Shown in pieces: positions 30,612 through 40,775 of a stretch of DNA of 64,000 bases; the first letter of the stretch is position 1, and each line of letters begins with the position of its first letter. Source of the stretch: Hyaloperonospora brassicae. Taxonomy: Eukaryota > Oomycota > Peronosporomycetes > Peronosporales > Peronosporaceae. Made by a program: the position numbers and the translations under genes. The notes beneath the pieces are model-generated. The model ran no database searches, was not told the DNA's origin, and was given only the letters and a program-made list of their open reading frames with translations. The stretch covers positions 266,634-330,633 of the forward strand of contig CANTFL010001465.1 of the NCBI GenBank assembly GCA_947650285.1. The letters run 5' to 3'.

Positions 30612-33000
30612 TGCGTGGCGTCCAATTTGGCCTTGTAGGAACTGCGAGAAGAGAGTATGTATCACATTGGGATGGATAGGTGATACGTCTGAAGTGATAA
30701 CAACACCTAGACGCTGACGATCGCCATGTGATCGCCGATCATCGTCGTGTAAGTAACGCACTTGGTAGTGCACCAATTGTAGACTGGACGCAACAAAACG
30801 CTGCAACAAGGTCAGAGGAGCTACGTGTTACGTTGTCAGCAAGACGTCGAGCTACTATCATCGTCCATACGCGCCACCGAAAAGCTACTACGGCGGGTGA
30901 TACACACGTGTATGTACTGCACTATTCTTTGTGATGCCTGAGCTGCACCCTGTCCTCTTTGTTTGTCACCGCTCACTCTTTTTTTCTCAGGTCGATGGCC
31001 GTCAAGTAGTGAATGTTCAGGCTGACTGATGGCAGCTCGAAAACGCCATGACATTCAGGATTTGAGGCACGCAGGATGGCCGTTATGTTGAAGCGAGCAC
31101 GCAGTCTCCGGATCTGGTCTTGGCCAGAATCACCCGTCCCTTTGACGCAACCCCCAGACGCTGCACTTTGTGTTCTCGGATCAGACTGGGTCGGTGTATG
31201 TACTGCCGACCGCGATCGCCAATATGTACAAATGTTTCACGGTCGTGTCGACCATGAAGTTTGACTGCAAAGAAGACGGCCGTGCCACTTGCAGCCGCCA
31301 CCTAATGCCTATGCAATCGCAGATGAAGCTCTGGTAGCTTGAGGCGACCCCGTTGATGTTTTGTACTTTTTTTCGGTGCAAGCGGCGATGGAGGACGCCA
31401 AGTGGTGGTAACCTGCTTGGGACCCGTGACGTTTATTATCTATGAGAGTGAAACGGAGAGCCGGAATGCCGACAGCGGTCGTCTCCTCGACCGACGAAAC
31501 AAGCAGAACACATCTGGTCAGCGTTTGTCAGTCCACACGTGTTCCAGGGGATTCCACTGAGGAAAAGCGCACTGTCCACACAGTAGTCACCGCACACAGA
31601 GCCACCCAGAGCGACTACGCACTACGACCATCACCCGCAAAATGTACGCTTGTGCATGCAGATGCTCGGACCAGTGTGCTTGTTACTCGACAACTCCATC
31701 AGTCGGCTCGATAGTGCCAAAGTCTCGGTCACTTTGTGCGCTTCACACGCAACACTTCTGCTGACATCGAAAGGATGTCGCGATCATGGGCGCCTCGATT
31801 GTAACAAGCACACACGGTGTCGTGTAATGTCTCTCGAAGATGTGATGATGCCTACAGTGATCATACCTACAAGCGTCTTCCTCTCGTGTTTGCGTGCATC
31901 TACTCTTAGCCCAGCGCACGTTGATGCGCATTCATTTGTTTTCCAGTCGATGTGGTAAGCTCGAGACGGGACTGCGATTGTAGATCGTGGCGACTTGCAT
32001 TTGTTCAGCGTCGTCCGATGCCTTTGCCATAGTACATCTGAGCCCAGTGCTGATGCTTTGTCTCACCTCATCTCGTTCTTCCGGCACACACAAACATAGA
32101 CCTTCCGACATTATGTGATGGCACAATGCACGTGGAGCAGAACGATCGCTTTTTCTACTTCGCGTCGAGCCGAAGCAAATAGGTCTATACGACGTACTTG
32201 GACTACAACGAGCTCATATAATGCTTGACAGCAGCAACGTCTTCAGCACGTCGCGACTCTTTGCTTGTGCTAATGTACCTGACTCAGCCCTGCCACGCCG
32301 TTTGGCCGTTGCCTCTCCCCCACCTCGAAAACACGTCGACACGTTTGCTCTCTCAGTTCCGCTCAGCAGTAAGCAAACACTTGGCCTCGCACTCCGTCCG
32401 TACAGCTGTTCTGAACCTCGAGCGACCGCTCCTTTCCCGTGACATATTCCTGGCTGAGGAAAGTCACCGAGCGAAGGGCAAAGGCCATCCGCCCCTCACT
32501 GTTGTACAGTGACTAAGAATGACGAAGCGTTTCTTCCTTCGTGAGCTCTTCGCTGCTGCTGCTCGAACAATGTTCAGCACAATAACGTCGGTCGTCCCCT
32601 TCTACACGCGTCTCTTCATGTCATTCTATCGCGCACACTCGTGTACACGGGACAATGGAATCGTCGTGAGCAGCTCAGCTCCGCCATTGTCCATGCGACG
32701 ATCCATTAAAAACATCCGAGTCGAGACTGCCAAACTTGTTGATACCGTCTATCATCCGTTCATCTGACGTGCGACGACTCGAATAGACGGACACGTTGCT
32801 GCACCGCCACGTCCCGCTCATGTGCACATCACTCCGTGCCTCCCATGCAATCATACTCGTGATAGGAAGCAGCCGAAATTGCCACGGCTATGGCGACCGC
32901 CATGCGAGGACTGGCACACTTGTAGTAGGAAAAAGTACACAGGTTTCTCTACTACTGGGTCCCGAGATGGCGGAGAAGGAGAACAGGCGCGTGTGATCTT
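30612..33000. other. Intergenic, no gene recognised
   Basis: A 2.4-kb stretch of normal GC content with only short open frames on both strands. No motif or family was recognised. It may hold older remains of the secreted-protein cluster and the promoter of the downstream gene. Confidence 0.35.
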
Positions 33001-33114
33001 TTGTTCGTGATGGGTCGGCCTCGTTCCCGAAGGCGCCACCCACTTGAAGCGATTCGCTCGACCGCCTCAGTCTCCGACTTACCGCCACATCCACGACGTC
33101 TGCCGCGGCACCAG

Positions 33115-35046
33115 ATGCTCCACAATGTCGTCCTCCTCCTTGTCGTCCTCTTGTTCACCGCAGCTCTTGCAAACACCTGTGAAAGCCACCAGTGCCATCG
33201 TCAATGGACAATGGCCATAGCGTCTCTGCCACTCGTTACAGTAGTCACTGCTGGCGCAGTGGCCACGTTGGACTCGTTCCAGGCGTCCCGCCATTTCGAC
33301 AAGAGCGTTACCAACAGCAGTAATGACTGGTCAGGAGGCGTTCCCCGTCAAGCTCATGTGGCCGCAACAGCAACAGCAGTAGCAGATGCAGAGGATCGAG
33401 ACCTACTCGACCGCGACAGTGACGACGATTCCGAGAGCTCTGACGCGGACTCTAGCGATGCGTCAGTTTCAGACTCAAGCACGGCACCTGCAGCGTCCGC
33501 CACTCTGATCGAGTCCATGAAGGCGGCTTTCATGCTCGGTAGCGTGCTCAACGCGACGAGCACAATCACACCCGCTTACAAGAACTGGGTGGGCAATGCG
33601 CTCAACACGTCGTCCTCGGCGGGCTGTTGGCGCAGAGCTCACATTGCAAAGACGTGTCCACAGGGGTACGAAAGCAAACTCGGAACGTGCTGGATGCAGT
33701 GTCCCTATTCGTATCCTGTCGAGTGTGGACTCGAGTGCATTCGACAAAACGACAGGTGTGCCCTTGCCCTCTTTTCCAAGGTGGCAGTCGTGGTGCAGAC
33801 CTCCATTTCGCTCTCGGCGTGGAGTGTGTACGGCAACATGGCAAAGTGGTCAAAGGGCTTTCGACGCGCTCTCAAGTGCACCAAGTACATGATCAGTCTC
33901 ACCAAGTCGCTGATCAAGTTTATAAGGTATTGGGGAGTGAAGGATCCACAAACGACGCATGACAAGGTCCTTCACTTCATGTACCAGATTGACAACGTCA
34001 TTATCGACATACCTGTAGCTGTTGCGTACTGCATGGGAGGCAAGGTGTCCGATGACGTCAAGTTTGCCGACAGTGTCCTCACAACGGCCGAGTATATGCT
34101 GCGCGAAGTCCTCTACTACGGAAGTGAAATCATCTCGAATTGGGAAACCTTTGCGGGGTTCATGAAGAACATCACATTGGGAGACTCCATCGCCTCTCTG
34201 AGCGGCACGGACATCACGTCCCTCAAGTCTGCACTCAAGTCCAATGCATCCTGTGGCTACGACATGAAGCGTCTGCTGGATCGGACGTGGATGACTGTGG
34301 CAGAACTGCGTCGCACGAATCCTGCAATATCCGAAGACGACATTCGAGTGGTCATGAGTGAGTCGAATCTCGTACAGAACGACATTCCTATCGCGACGAA
34401 CAACTGTATGATTGAGCTGCTTGCAGAATCCAACGAGACGGAAGCGTACGCGATACGCGACACTCTGCGCAGAACGTTTGGAGTCATCGTGGACGACTTG
34501 ATCGAGTCGGGAACGAGTAGCAACGGCACTTTTCTCAGTGCTACCGAATACGCCGTAATGATCACAGATCGAGCTATCGGGTTCTGGTCAATTTGGGATC
34601 CCTTTTATCTGTCATCGCTGATGTCTGAGTACTTTGAGCCGGTGTGTAGTCCCACGGACTTCATTGGGGAGATCGATGATGGCAACGTGACCATGGCGCT
34701 AGGCATGACCGTTGTCCAAGGCGCTTTTCGACACAGTGATGGAACATGGACCAAAGTCGGCGATGGCTCCATCACTATCAAGTTCACGAGCGTCGACACA
34801 AAAGATGTGACGGTCAACATCAAGTCTGGAGGCGACAAGATCGACGAAGTTGGTGTGCCAGCAGGTGGGACTGTGACGTGGAAGTCGAATGTGACTGCAC
34901 TAGGTGGAAAGACGCTGTACTTGAATCGCTGGCGTCAGGGCTTTTTAGGCATCCCCGATACTGCAGGCGGGTCGCTGATGTTGTGGATACCTCGATCGAG
35001 TCATGGCGGCAGTCTACAACTTACTGCAGTGGTAAACAAGAGCTGA
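33115..35046 (+). CDS. Secreted Cys-rich protein, unnamed oomycete-type family
   Basis: The frame is open from 33001, but the ATG at 33115 gives a typical signal peptide (Met-Leu-His-Asn-Val-Val-Leu-Leu-Leu-Val-Val-Leu-Leu-Phe) and 643 aa. After an Asp/Ser-rich low-complexity linker (about residues 90-125) comes a Cys block near 171-216, spaced C-x9-C-x10-C-x3-C-x7-C-x3-C-x6-C. A long helical middle part (Val-Ala-Glu-Leu-Arg-Arg) follows. The last 110 residues have Val/Thr-rich beta-like repeats with Val-Asn-Ile-Lys-Ser-Gly-Gly-Asp-Lys-Ile and Leu-Trp-Ile-Pro-Arg-Ser. I do not recognise a named domain. A paralogue lies tail to tail at 36001-37950 and a pseudogene 3 kb upstream. Secretion plus local duplication fits a host-interaction role, but that is inference. 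Confidence 0.88.
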   Translation: MLHNVVLLLVVLLFTAALANTCESHQCHRQWTMAIASLPLVTVVTAGAVATLDSFQASRHFDKSVTNSSNDWSGGVPRQAHVAATATAVADAEDRDLLDRDSDDDSESSDADSSDASVSDSSTAPAASATLIESMKAAFMLGSVLNATSTITPAYKNWVGNALNTSSSAGCWRRAHIAKTCPQGYESKLGTCWMQCPYSYPVECGLECIRQNDRCALALFSKVAVVVQTSISLSAWSVYGNMAKWSKGFRRALKCTKYMISLTKSLIKFIRYWGVKDPQTTHDKVLHFMYQIDNVIIDIPVAVAYCMGGKVSDDVKFADSVLTTAEYMLREVLYYGSEIISNWETFAGFMKNITLGDSIASLSGTDITSLKSALKSNASCGYDMKRLLDRTWMTVAELRRTNPAISEDDIRVVMSESNLVQNDIPIATNNCMIELLAESNETEAYAIRDTLRRTFGVIVDDLIESGTSSNGTFLSATEYAVMITDRAIGFWSIWDPFYLSSLMSEYFEPVCSPTDFIGEIDDGNVTMALGMTVVQGAFRHSDGTWTKVGDGSITIKFTSVDTKDVTVNIKSGGDKIDEVGVPAGGTVTWKSNVTALGGKTLYLNRWRQGFLGIPDTAGGSLMLWIPRSSHGGSLQLTAVVNKS

Positions 35047-36000
35047 TGCGCACGCGCGACGCTCAGCTGGGCCTTGTAGAAACTGTGAGAAAACTATTTA
35101 TGAGCTGATGTTTGATCGGGCTACTTTCCATCTCTTCACCGGACAATGGTACGTGTTGGTGTGACAAGGCACGTGCAAAGCTGTTAAATTATACCGTAGC
35201 ACATTTTGTGTCAAGAGGTACTGCAGATCCGTGGCTTTGATGCCCAACATATGTGGACCGTCCAATGGATGTGTGTATAGCGTCAAAGTTGTGAACGAGG
35301 GTGGGCAGCTTGGGACCGGGCCGCTGTTTGTTGAAGACCATTGTGCCATAACGGATGCTTCGAAGTACGAATGTCACTTGCCATTTCCACCGCTGTAACG
35401 GAAGAGACGCTGCAGCTTGTGACGTCTCGATTGTCAAGATCGAAGTAAGAATGGGATTGCTGTCATTCTTCGACGCCTCTTTTTCAGAGAGTTGCTCCGG
35501 CAAGAACAAAGCATCGACAGCTTTGTACAGCCGCTTTGGTATTCCAGAGCGGCTCAACCTCTAGATGAAGTCGCCATCATTCGTGATAGTGCGTGAGGTA
35601 TACTGCTGCCACCATTGCTAGTTACGAGTTTCAATGTACGGAATACATTTCTGTGCTATTGCTTTGCACTGAAAGTGCGCGCATGGGCATCTGTAATACA
35701 GCTACACTGTCTGGTGCTACCGTATTGATCAAAGCTGACCATGGACATGCGGAACTGTCATCGACCGTACTGGAAATTGCCTAAACTGAATGCACATCCA
35801 ATTGCCAAGCAATGTTACAAGTGCTACTGTAAACTAACACCCCGAACAAGCCAGTAGGATGACCGTTGAACTTCGTCAAGGCAACCAGCACCGAGCTTTG
35901 ATATCGATTTGACCTTCTATTCGTGTGTCTTGCATTTACTTTAGCCTCTATGATAACATTTGTCACACTACCCTACACTACAACAACTATAACACTGAAC
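35047..36000. other. Spacer between tail-to-tail paralogues
   Basis: A 950-bp stretch. It must contain both 3' ends. A minus-strand frame of 122 codons (35189-35557) reads plausibly but has no recognised family. No other gene is seen. Confidence 0.35.
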
Positions 36001-37950
36001 TCAACTCTCGTTAAGCCTCGCGAGAAGCTGTAAGTTGCCCCCTTGTCTTGAGCGAGGTACCCACAGCAACAAGGAGCCCTCGTCTACTCCAGGAAGACCC
36101 AAAATCCCAGGGCGCCACCGGTCTAAATAAAGCGTCTTCCCTTCCAAAGCTTTTACGGTTGAACTCCATGTGACGTTCTGACCCGCCTTAACCCTCACTT
36201 CTTTAATTTTGTCGCCTGCAGATTTGATGTTGACAGTGACGTCCTTGGCGTCAAAGCTCTGGAACGTGATAGTGACAGACCCATCACCAATTTTGGTCCA
36301 GCGCCCACCGCTCTTCTCAAAAGCCTTACCGACAGTCTTCAACCCCAGTGCTTCTTCAGCAGAGCCGTCGTCGATTTCACCGACAAACTCAGTGGGGCCG
36401 CAGATTGGCTGGAAGAACTCGAACATCGCACCGCCAATGTTCTTCTTTTCCCAAACAGCGTAAAACGATCCTACCTTGTCAGCAATGCTGTACGCGTACT
36501 GACTTGCTGTAAAAAAGGTGCCGTTGCTACTTGTTCCGGACTGGATCAAGTCTTCCATGATACCCGCAAAGCCTTTGCGCAGCGTATCTCGGGTGGCGTA
36601 AGCTTCAGGTTCGTTGAACTCGTCAATCATTTCCTTCATGCAGTTGTTCGTCACAGTGGGGATGTCATATAATGCAAGCGTCGACACGCTCAGTGCAACA
36701 CGCAGGTCATCCTCCGAGATCTTTGGGTTCTTTCGACGCAACTCAGCCACCAGGATCCACGTTTGGTCCAGCATTCGTTTCAGGTCGAAGCCACAGGTCG
36801 ACTCGGATTTCAACGCCTTCCGCAATGACGTAATGTCCGACTTACCCAGCGAAAGAACTACCCATCCGAGGCCGATGCTTTTCATGAAAGTCGTGAAGGC
36901 AGACCAACTGGAAGTAATGGCGGTGCCTTTGGAAATGATTTCTTTCAGTGTCAACATAATCGTGTTCACTAGCCGGTCTGCGAACTTGACGGTATCAGTC
37001 ACTGTGACCCCGGTGCACGAGGCAATCATCACTGGAATATCAAAGACGACATTGTCGGTTTGATACATCATTGTCAGCAGCTTTTGGGTCGTTGTTTGCG
37101 GGGCCGACACGCGCACAGTGCGCACGTACTTGGTCAGCGACTTCACCAACCCCATCACCTCTTTGCTGCACCTGTATGCCAGCTGGATACCCGCTGCCAT
37201 CAACTTGAACTTCCCGTACGCGTCATTCGTGGCGATCGAAAGAGCTGCTTGCGCTACGCCCGACACTTTGGTGATGACTTCAAGCGCACAATTGTCGTTT
37301 CGCCGGATACACTCAACCCCACACTCGATCGGGTGCCTCAGCGGGCACTGTGCCCAACACGTTCCGAGCTTGCCGTCATACCCCAGCGGACACGTCTTGG
37401 CAATGTGAACTTTTCGGTAGCACGCGGTGGCGCTTGTCGGCCGGAGGAATTTGCCAATCCAGTTGGTGTGCGTCGACGTCGTGGTGCTCGTTACGCTGAA
37501 CGCGTTCCCAAAGGCAAAGCCGCCGTGCTGCGGGCGGCGGCTGTCTGAAGAGTCGCTGCTGTCGGACGAGGTGCTACTGTCGGACGAGTCGCTGCTGTCG
37601 TTGTCACTGCGCTGGAGCGTCTGACGTTTGGCTTCGATGCTGTCGGACGAGACACTGCTGTCCGAAGAGTCGCTATTGCCGACCGGCCCTGTCGTAGCAT
37701 CGTCGCTGTCGAGAAATCCCCCGTGGCCCCTGACGTGACGGTTGCGGTGGATTCGCACAGTACGCGATGAGTTGGTCGCCTCGAACTTCGATGCGATACC
37801 TTTGGCCGTGGACAGAGCGCCTGTCATTGCTGCTCCGCGCACGAGCTCTCGGGTTTTCAAGAACCCAAACGACGGGAGCGAAACCGACGCCCCAAAGCTC
37901 GCGAAGTCAAGCGCTAGGACGACTACCAGTGCCAGGACGAACGGGGTCAT
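36001..37950 (-). CDS. Secreted Cys-rich protein, paralogue
   Basis: The start at 37950 gives a clear signal peptide (Met-Thr-Pro-Phe-Val-Leu-Ala-Leu-Val-Val-Val-Leu-Ala-Leu) and 649 aa. The frame is open upstream to 38292, but that part contains a GACT microsatellite and a TATA-like AATAAATAAATATA near 37965-37980, so it is probably promoter and leader. The protein has a longer Ser/Asp linker (many Ser-Asp-Ser-Ser-Asp repeats, about residues 85-150) and then exactly the same Cys spacing as the gene at 33115. The middle and beta-like end (Leu-Leu-Leu-Trp-Val-Pro-Arg-Ser) are also shared. It matches its neighbour along the whole length but is clearly diverged, so the duplication is older than the gene-conversion event seen in the other pair. 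Confidence 0.88.
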   Translation of the reverse strand: MTPFVLALVVVLALDFASFGASVSLPSFGFLKTRELVRGAAMTGALSTAKGIASKFEATNSSRTVRIHRNRHVRGHGGFLDSDDATTGPVGNSDSSDSSVSSDSIEAKRQTLQRSDNDSSDSSDSSTSSDSSDSSDSRRPQHGGFAFGNAFSVTSTTTSTHTNWIGKFLRPTSATACYRKVHIAKTCPLGYDGKLGTCWAQCPLRHPIECGVECIRRNDNCALEVITKVSGVAQAALSIATNDAYGKFKLMAAGIQLAYRCSKEVMGLVKSLTKYVRTVRVSAPQTTTQKLLTMMYQTDNVVFDIPVMIASCTGVTVTDTVKFADRLVNTIMLTLKEIISKGTAITSSWSAFTTFMKSIGLGWVVLSLGKSDITSLRKALKSESTCGFDLKRMLDQTWILVAELRRKNPKISEDDLRVALSVSTLALYDIPTVTNNCMKEMIDEFNEPEAYATRDTLRKGFAGIMEDLIQSGTSSNGTFFTASQYAYSIADKVGSFYAVWEKKNIGGAMFEFFQPICGPTEFVGEIDDGSAEEALGLKTVGKAFEKSGGRWTKIGDGSVTITFQSFDAKDVTVNIKSAGDKIKEVRVKAGQNVTWSSTVKALEGKTLYLDRWRPGILGLPGVDEGSLLLWVPRSRQGGNLQLLARLNES

Positions 37951-40540
37951 TGGCTTTCGTTGGGAATAAATAAATATACCGCGAGCGGCAAACGCCGCGG
38001 CAGGCGCTCGAGCGTGCAAAACAAAGAATGAATCGGTGCGCGAGCAAAGCGCCGACGTTGTGTCCCTTTTACGGCGACGGTCTCGGTCACTAAACGCGGG
38101 TGACGTCCTGCTTTCGCTCGAGCCATAGAAACGCCGACGATTTGACACGTAGGGCGACTTTCGTTTTCGCTCGCAAGTGCTCGTTCGCTCGCTTGACTGA
38201 CTGACTGACTGACTGACTGCTTTGTTGACGTTTGGTGAGCTCACAGATTGGCTCGAGGGTGCTGAGACTGTACGCTCCATGTGACACCACACGGTCGTGC
38301 GTAATGATAAGCCAGTGAGCCTTGAGGCAAGATCGAGTCCTGCTGCAAGTTGCAGCTACCAAGGCCCGGGTTCAGACCGCTCACATCTCATGTGACTGCT
38401 CTATGCGGCAGTCGGATGGTGGTCTAGTCTCGGCAGCTATCGCGCGACTGAATCTTCAAGGTCCACTCGCTGCTGCTCCTTGACACTGCTCGTGCTCACG
38501 CGAAGCAACGAAAGGGGAATCTCGATCGCACCTGTCCACCTGACTCTGCTACACACTTTTACTGCTCGTGTTTCTGCACGAAAGCGCTGGCGCTACACTA
38601 CGGGTAGACTGTGCTAGTAGCACTGATTACCGCACACGGACTTGTTGCTCGACCTCAAAGACCCGTATCGCTAGCCTCTTCTTCCATCAAGTCCCAAGTT
38701 GATGACGGCGAGATCAGGAGATTCGTGCACATAATTTGGCGAACCCAATCGAATCGGAGCCGAATCCGACCTTCGATGAAAACAAAGTGGCAATCGCATT
38801 CAAGACATTTAATTATTTCATAGCCAATGACTTCCGGCCACGGCTTTCGTCCTCTCTTTTCCACAAAGACGAAGCTGAATCTGCCACATGGATGTACCAG
38901 CTTAGATACGTTACCACGACGTAAGCTCGAGGATTCAGCACAGCACGAAGGTGATACTCTCAGATGCTGACGCGAAGATTCACCGGCATCGAGTTGTCGG
39001 CTCGCCTGAGACGGAAGCAAAGACGAATGAAAGTACAGTACAACCGGCTGTCTTCCCCTGACACGTTTGCCGTCGACTTGTCAGAAAAATGGCCAAAGAC
39101 CATCCGATGCTACGACGATAGAAGTTCCGTCTCCGCTGCTACCATTGCGACGGGAAAATGAATCTTAGCCCATAAAGTCGTGCCGCAAATCGTTACAGAG
39201 CAGTAAACGAGCTTTCCTCTGAAATCTGCGACAAGTGTTTCTGATCGCCACGTGCCAGTCATATGTGGCGTGAAGCATTGGCGACGAGTGGTCGGATCCG
39301 TCTTTGGTAAGTGGTTGGTAGAAGCAATACTCAGAGCAAGCATCTGGCACTTGACTAGTACCAACGAGCAGTAGCTGGTCCATTACTGCGTCAAGTGGCC
39401 ACAGCACCAGGGTGGACCAGACATACAATCGACGGACCGACCTATACTCCTGCTCAGTCACGAGCAGGTTGTATCACATTGCTTTGCTGTGATTGCACCG
39501 GGACTGAATCCTACCTTGTAAAAGTAGGGCTTCACACTGGATTTATATGATTGCGGAAGCGCTGGGTAGGACAGACAACGACAAAGGCCTTCCCGCAATC
39601 TCGAAATTTCTATCGTATTTCTAGAAAGGTCACTCGTAGCCGAATATTTGCGACAATTAATGTTTTTATTCAGCATGCATCAATACGTCAATCAAACAGT
39701 TCGAACAACTTTGGAAATTTTGGTCAGCACAGTCACACACCAACTACTACTCTGCAAGGCCCAAAGCACAACAACGCGATATATACTGCACGGAAGGCTC
39801 ATACCATTATGGTACGTTCAAAAGCAATCAATAACTGGTAAGCTTATGATGTACGATGCATAACACCGACCTGTTGTGCAATATTCGAGTTTGACAGACG
39901 TAATATACTCTAATCACAAACCCAATGGTATGAAAAGATAGGGCAATTCATTTGTAAGATGTACAGACCTCCGTCTATATAAGTTCCACCCCGTTCAGTA
40001 AACCTCTCCCCGGCAGGATATCAAATTGTGCGTCCATCGCGATCGTTCTACAGCCCCTAAGCTACAAGTTACAATCAGCGAGGTCAATAAAAAGTTCAAA
40101 TTTCATCTTTAATGAATTTTAAATGTGAAGCCTACTCCATTTAACTACCAAGGGCCGTTTGGGGGTAACGCGTTGCGAATATCAAATCAAGGGGTGCGGA
40201 GGACTCTTCAAACGGCTTGACCACTTTCTGAAGACACATTGAGCAGGTATCACGAAGTACGTTGATCTTATCGATGTTGATGAACATGTCTGCGACAGGT
40301 GTCGCATCTCCTATGATTGCACCATCCTCATGTGCCTCCTTTACCTCTTTCGGAATCGTCCTCAGTCAGCATCGGCTGTGTAATGGGGTGCACTTCTTAC
40401 AAGGTAACTGATAGAAGCTTGTACCGTGGCGGTACAAAGGTGTGTGCTCCCAAACGACATGTACACCGTCCTTGCAGAGTAAGTGATGAATTTGAGCAAG
40501 AGCTGCTCAGAAGAAAGGAAAGCAAAAGAGTATGTTAAAT
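37951..40540. other. Gene-island edge, no intact gene
   Basis: Upstream of the secreted paralogue comes its probable promoter, then a GACT microsatellite, then about 2 kb with short frames only. A minus-strand frame of 121 codons (38655-39020) and an open minus-strand stretch near 40140-40320 look partly coding-like, but no family was recognised. From about 39.5 kb the base composition turns AT-rich. Confidence 0.35.
38194..38219. repeat. TGAC microsatellite
   Basis: Six tandem TGAC units. In the open frame upstream of the secreted gene these read as Ser-Gln-Ser-Val repeats, a sign that this frame is not real protein. Confidence 0.9.
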
Positions 40541-40599
40541 AAAGTGAAGCCCCTCAAATAACTGTCTTTTTCTTACTTCCGCAATGTTAACTACAACTT

Positions 40600-40775
40600 T
40601 CGAATATAGAATCTCACTCACCACATGTTGCGCGCGTCTAGCAGCAATTGTTCGCACATATGGTTGATAATATCGACCTTATCATCAAATTGTGAAAGAG
40701 AATATAGAATATTACCTTCAAAGAGAATATTCCAACAATGTTGAGTCGCAGGGTAATATTGTAAAATACTTTCAA
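40600..40775 (-). repeat. Degenerate LTR relic of the chromovirus family
   Basis: The stretch ACTCACCACATGTTGCGCGC followed by GTCTAGCAG matches the solo LTR at 57129 closely (about 30 of 35 bases). It is followed by a diverged series of hairpins (TGATAA/TTATCA, GAATATT/AATATTC) in the order seen in the LTRs. Both ends are lost. Confidence 0.6.

Noticed and set aside
33001..33114. N-terminal extension of the secreted gene
   Set aside because: The extension is Arg/Pro-rich and hides the signal peptide; the ATG at 33115 gives a normal secreted protein.
37951..38292. 114-codon extension of the secreted paralogue
   Set aside because: It contains a microsatellite and a TATA-like sequence, and the ATG at 37950 opens a signal peptide.
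39960..40060. TATATAAG with a following leader, possible LTR promoter
   Set aside because: No matching second repeat or primer-binding site was found.
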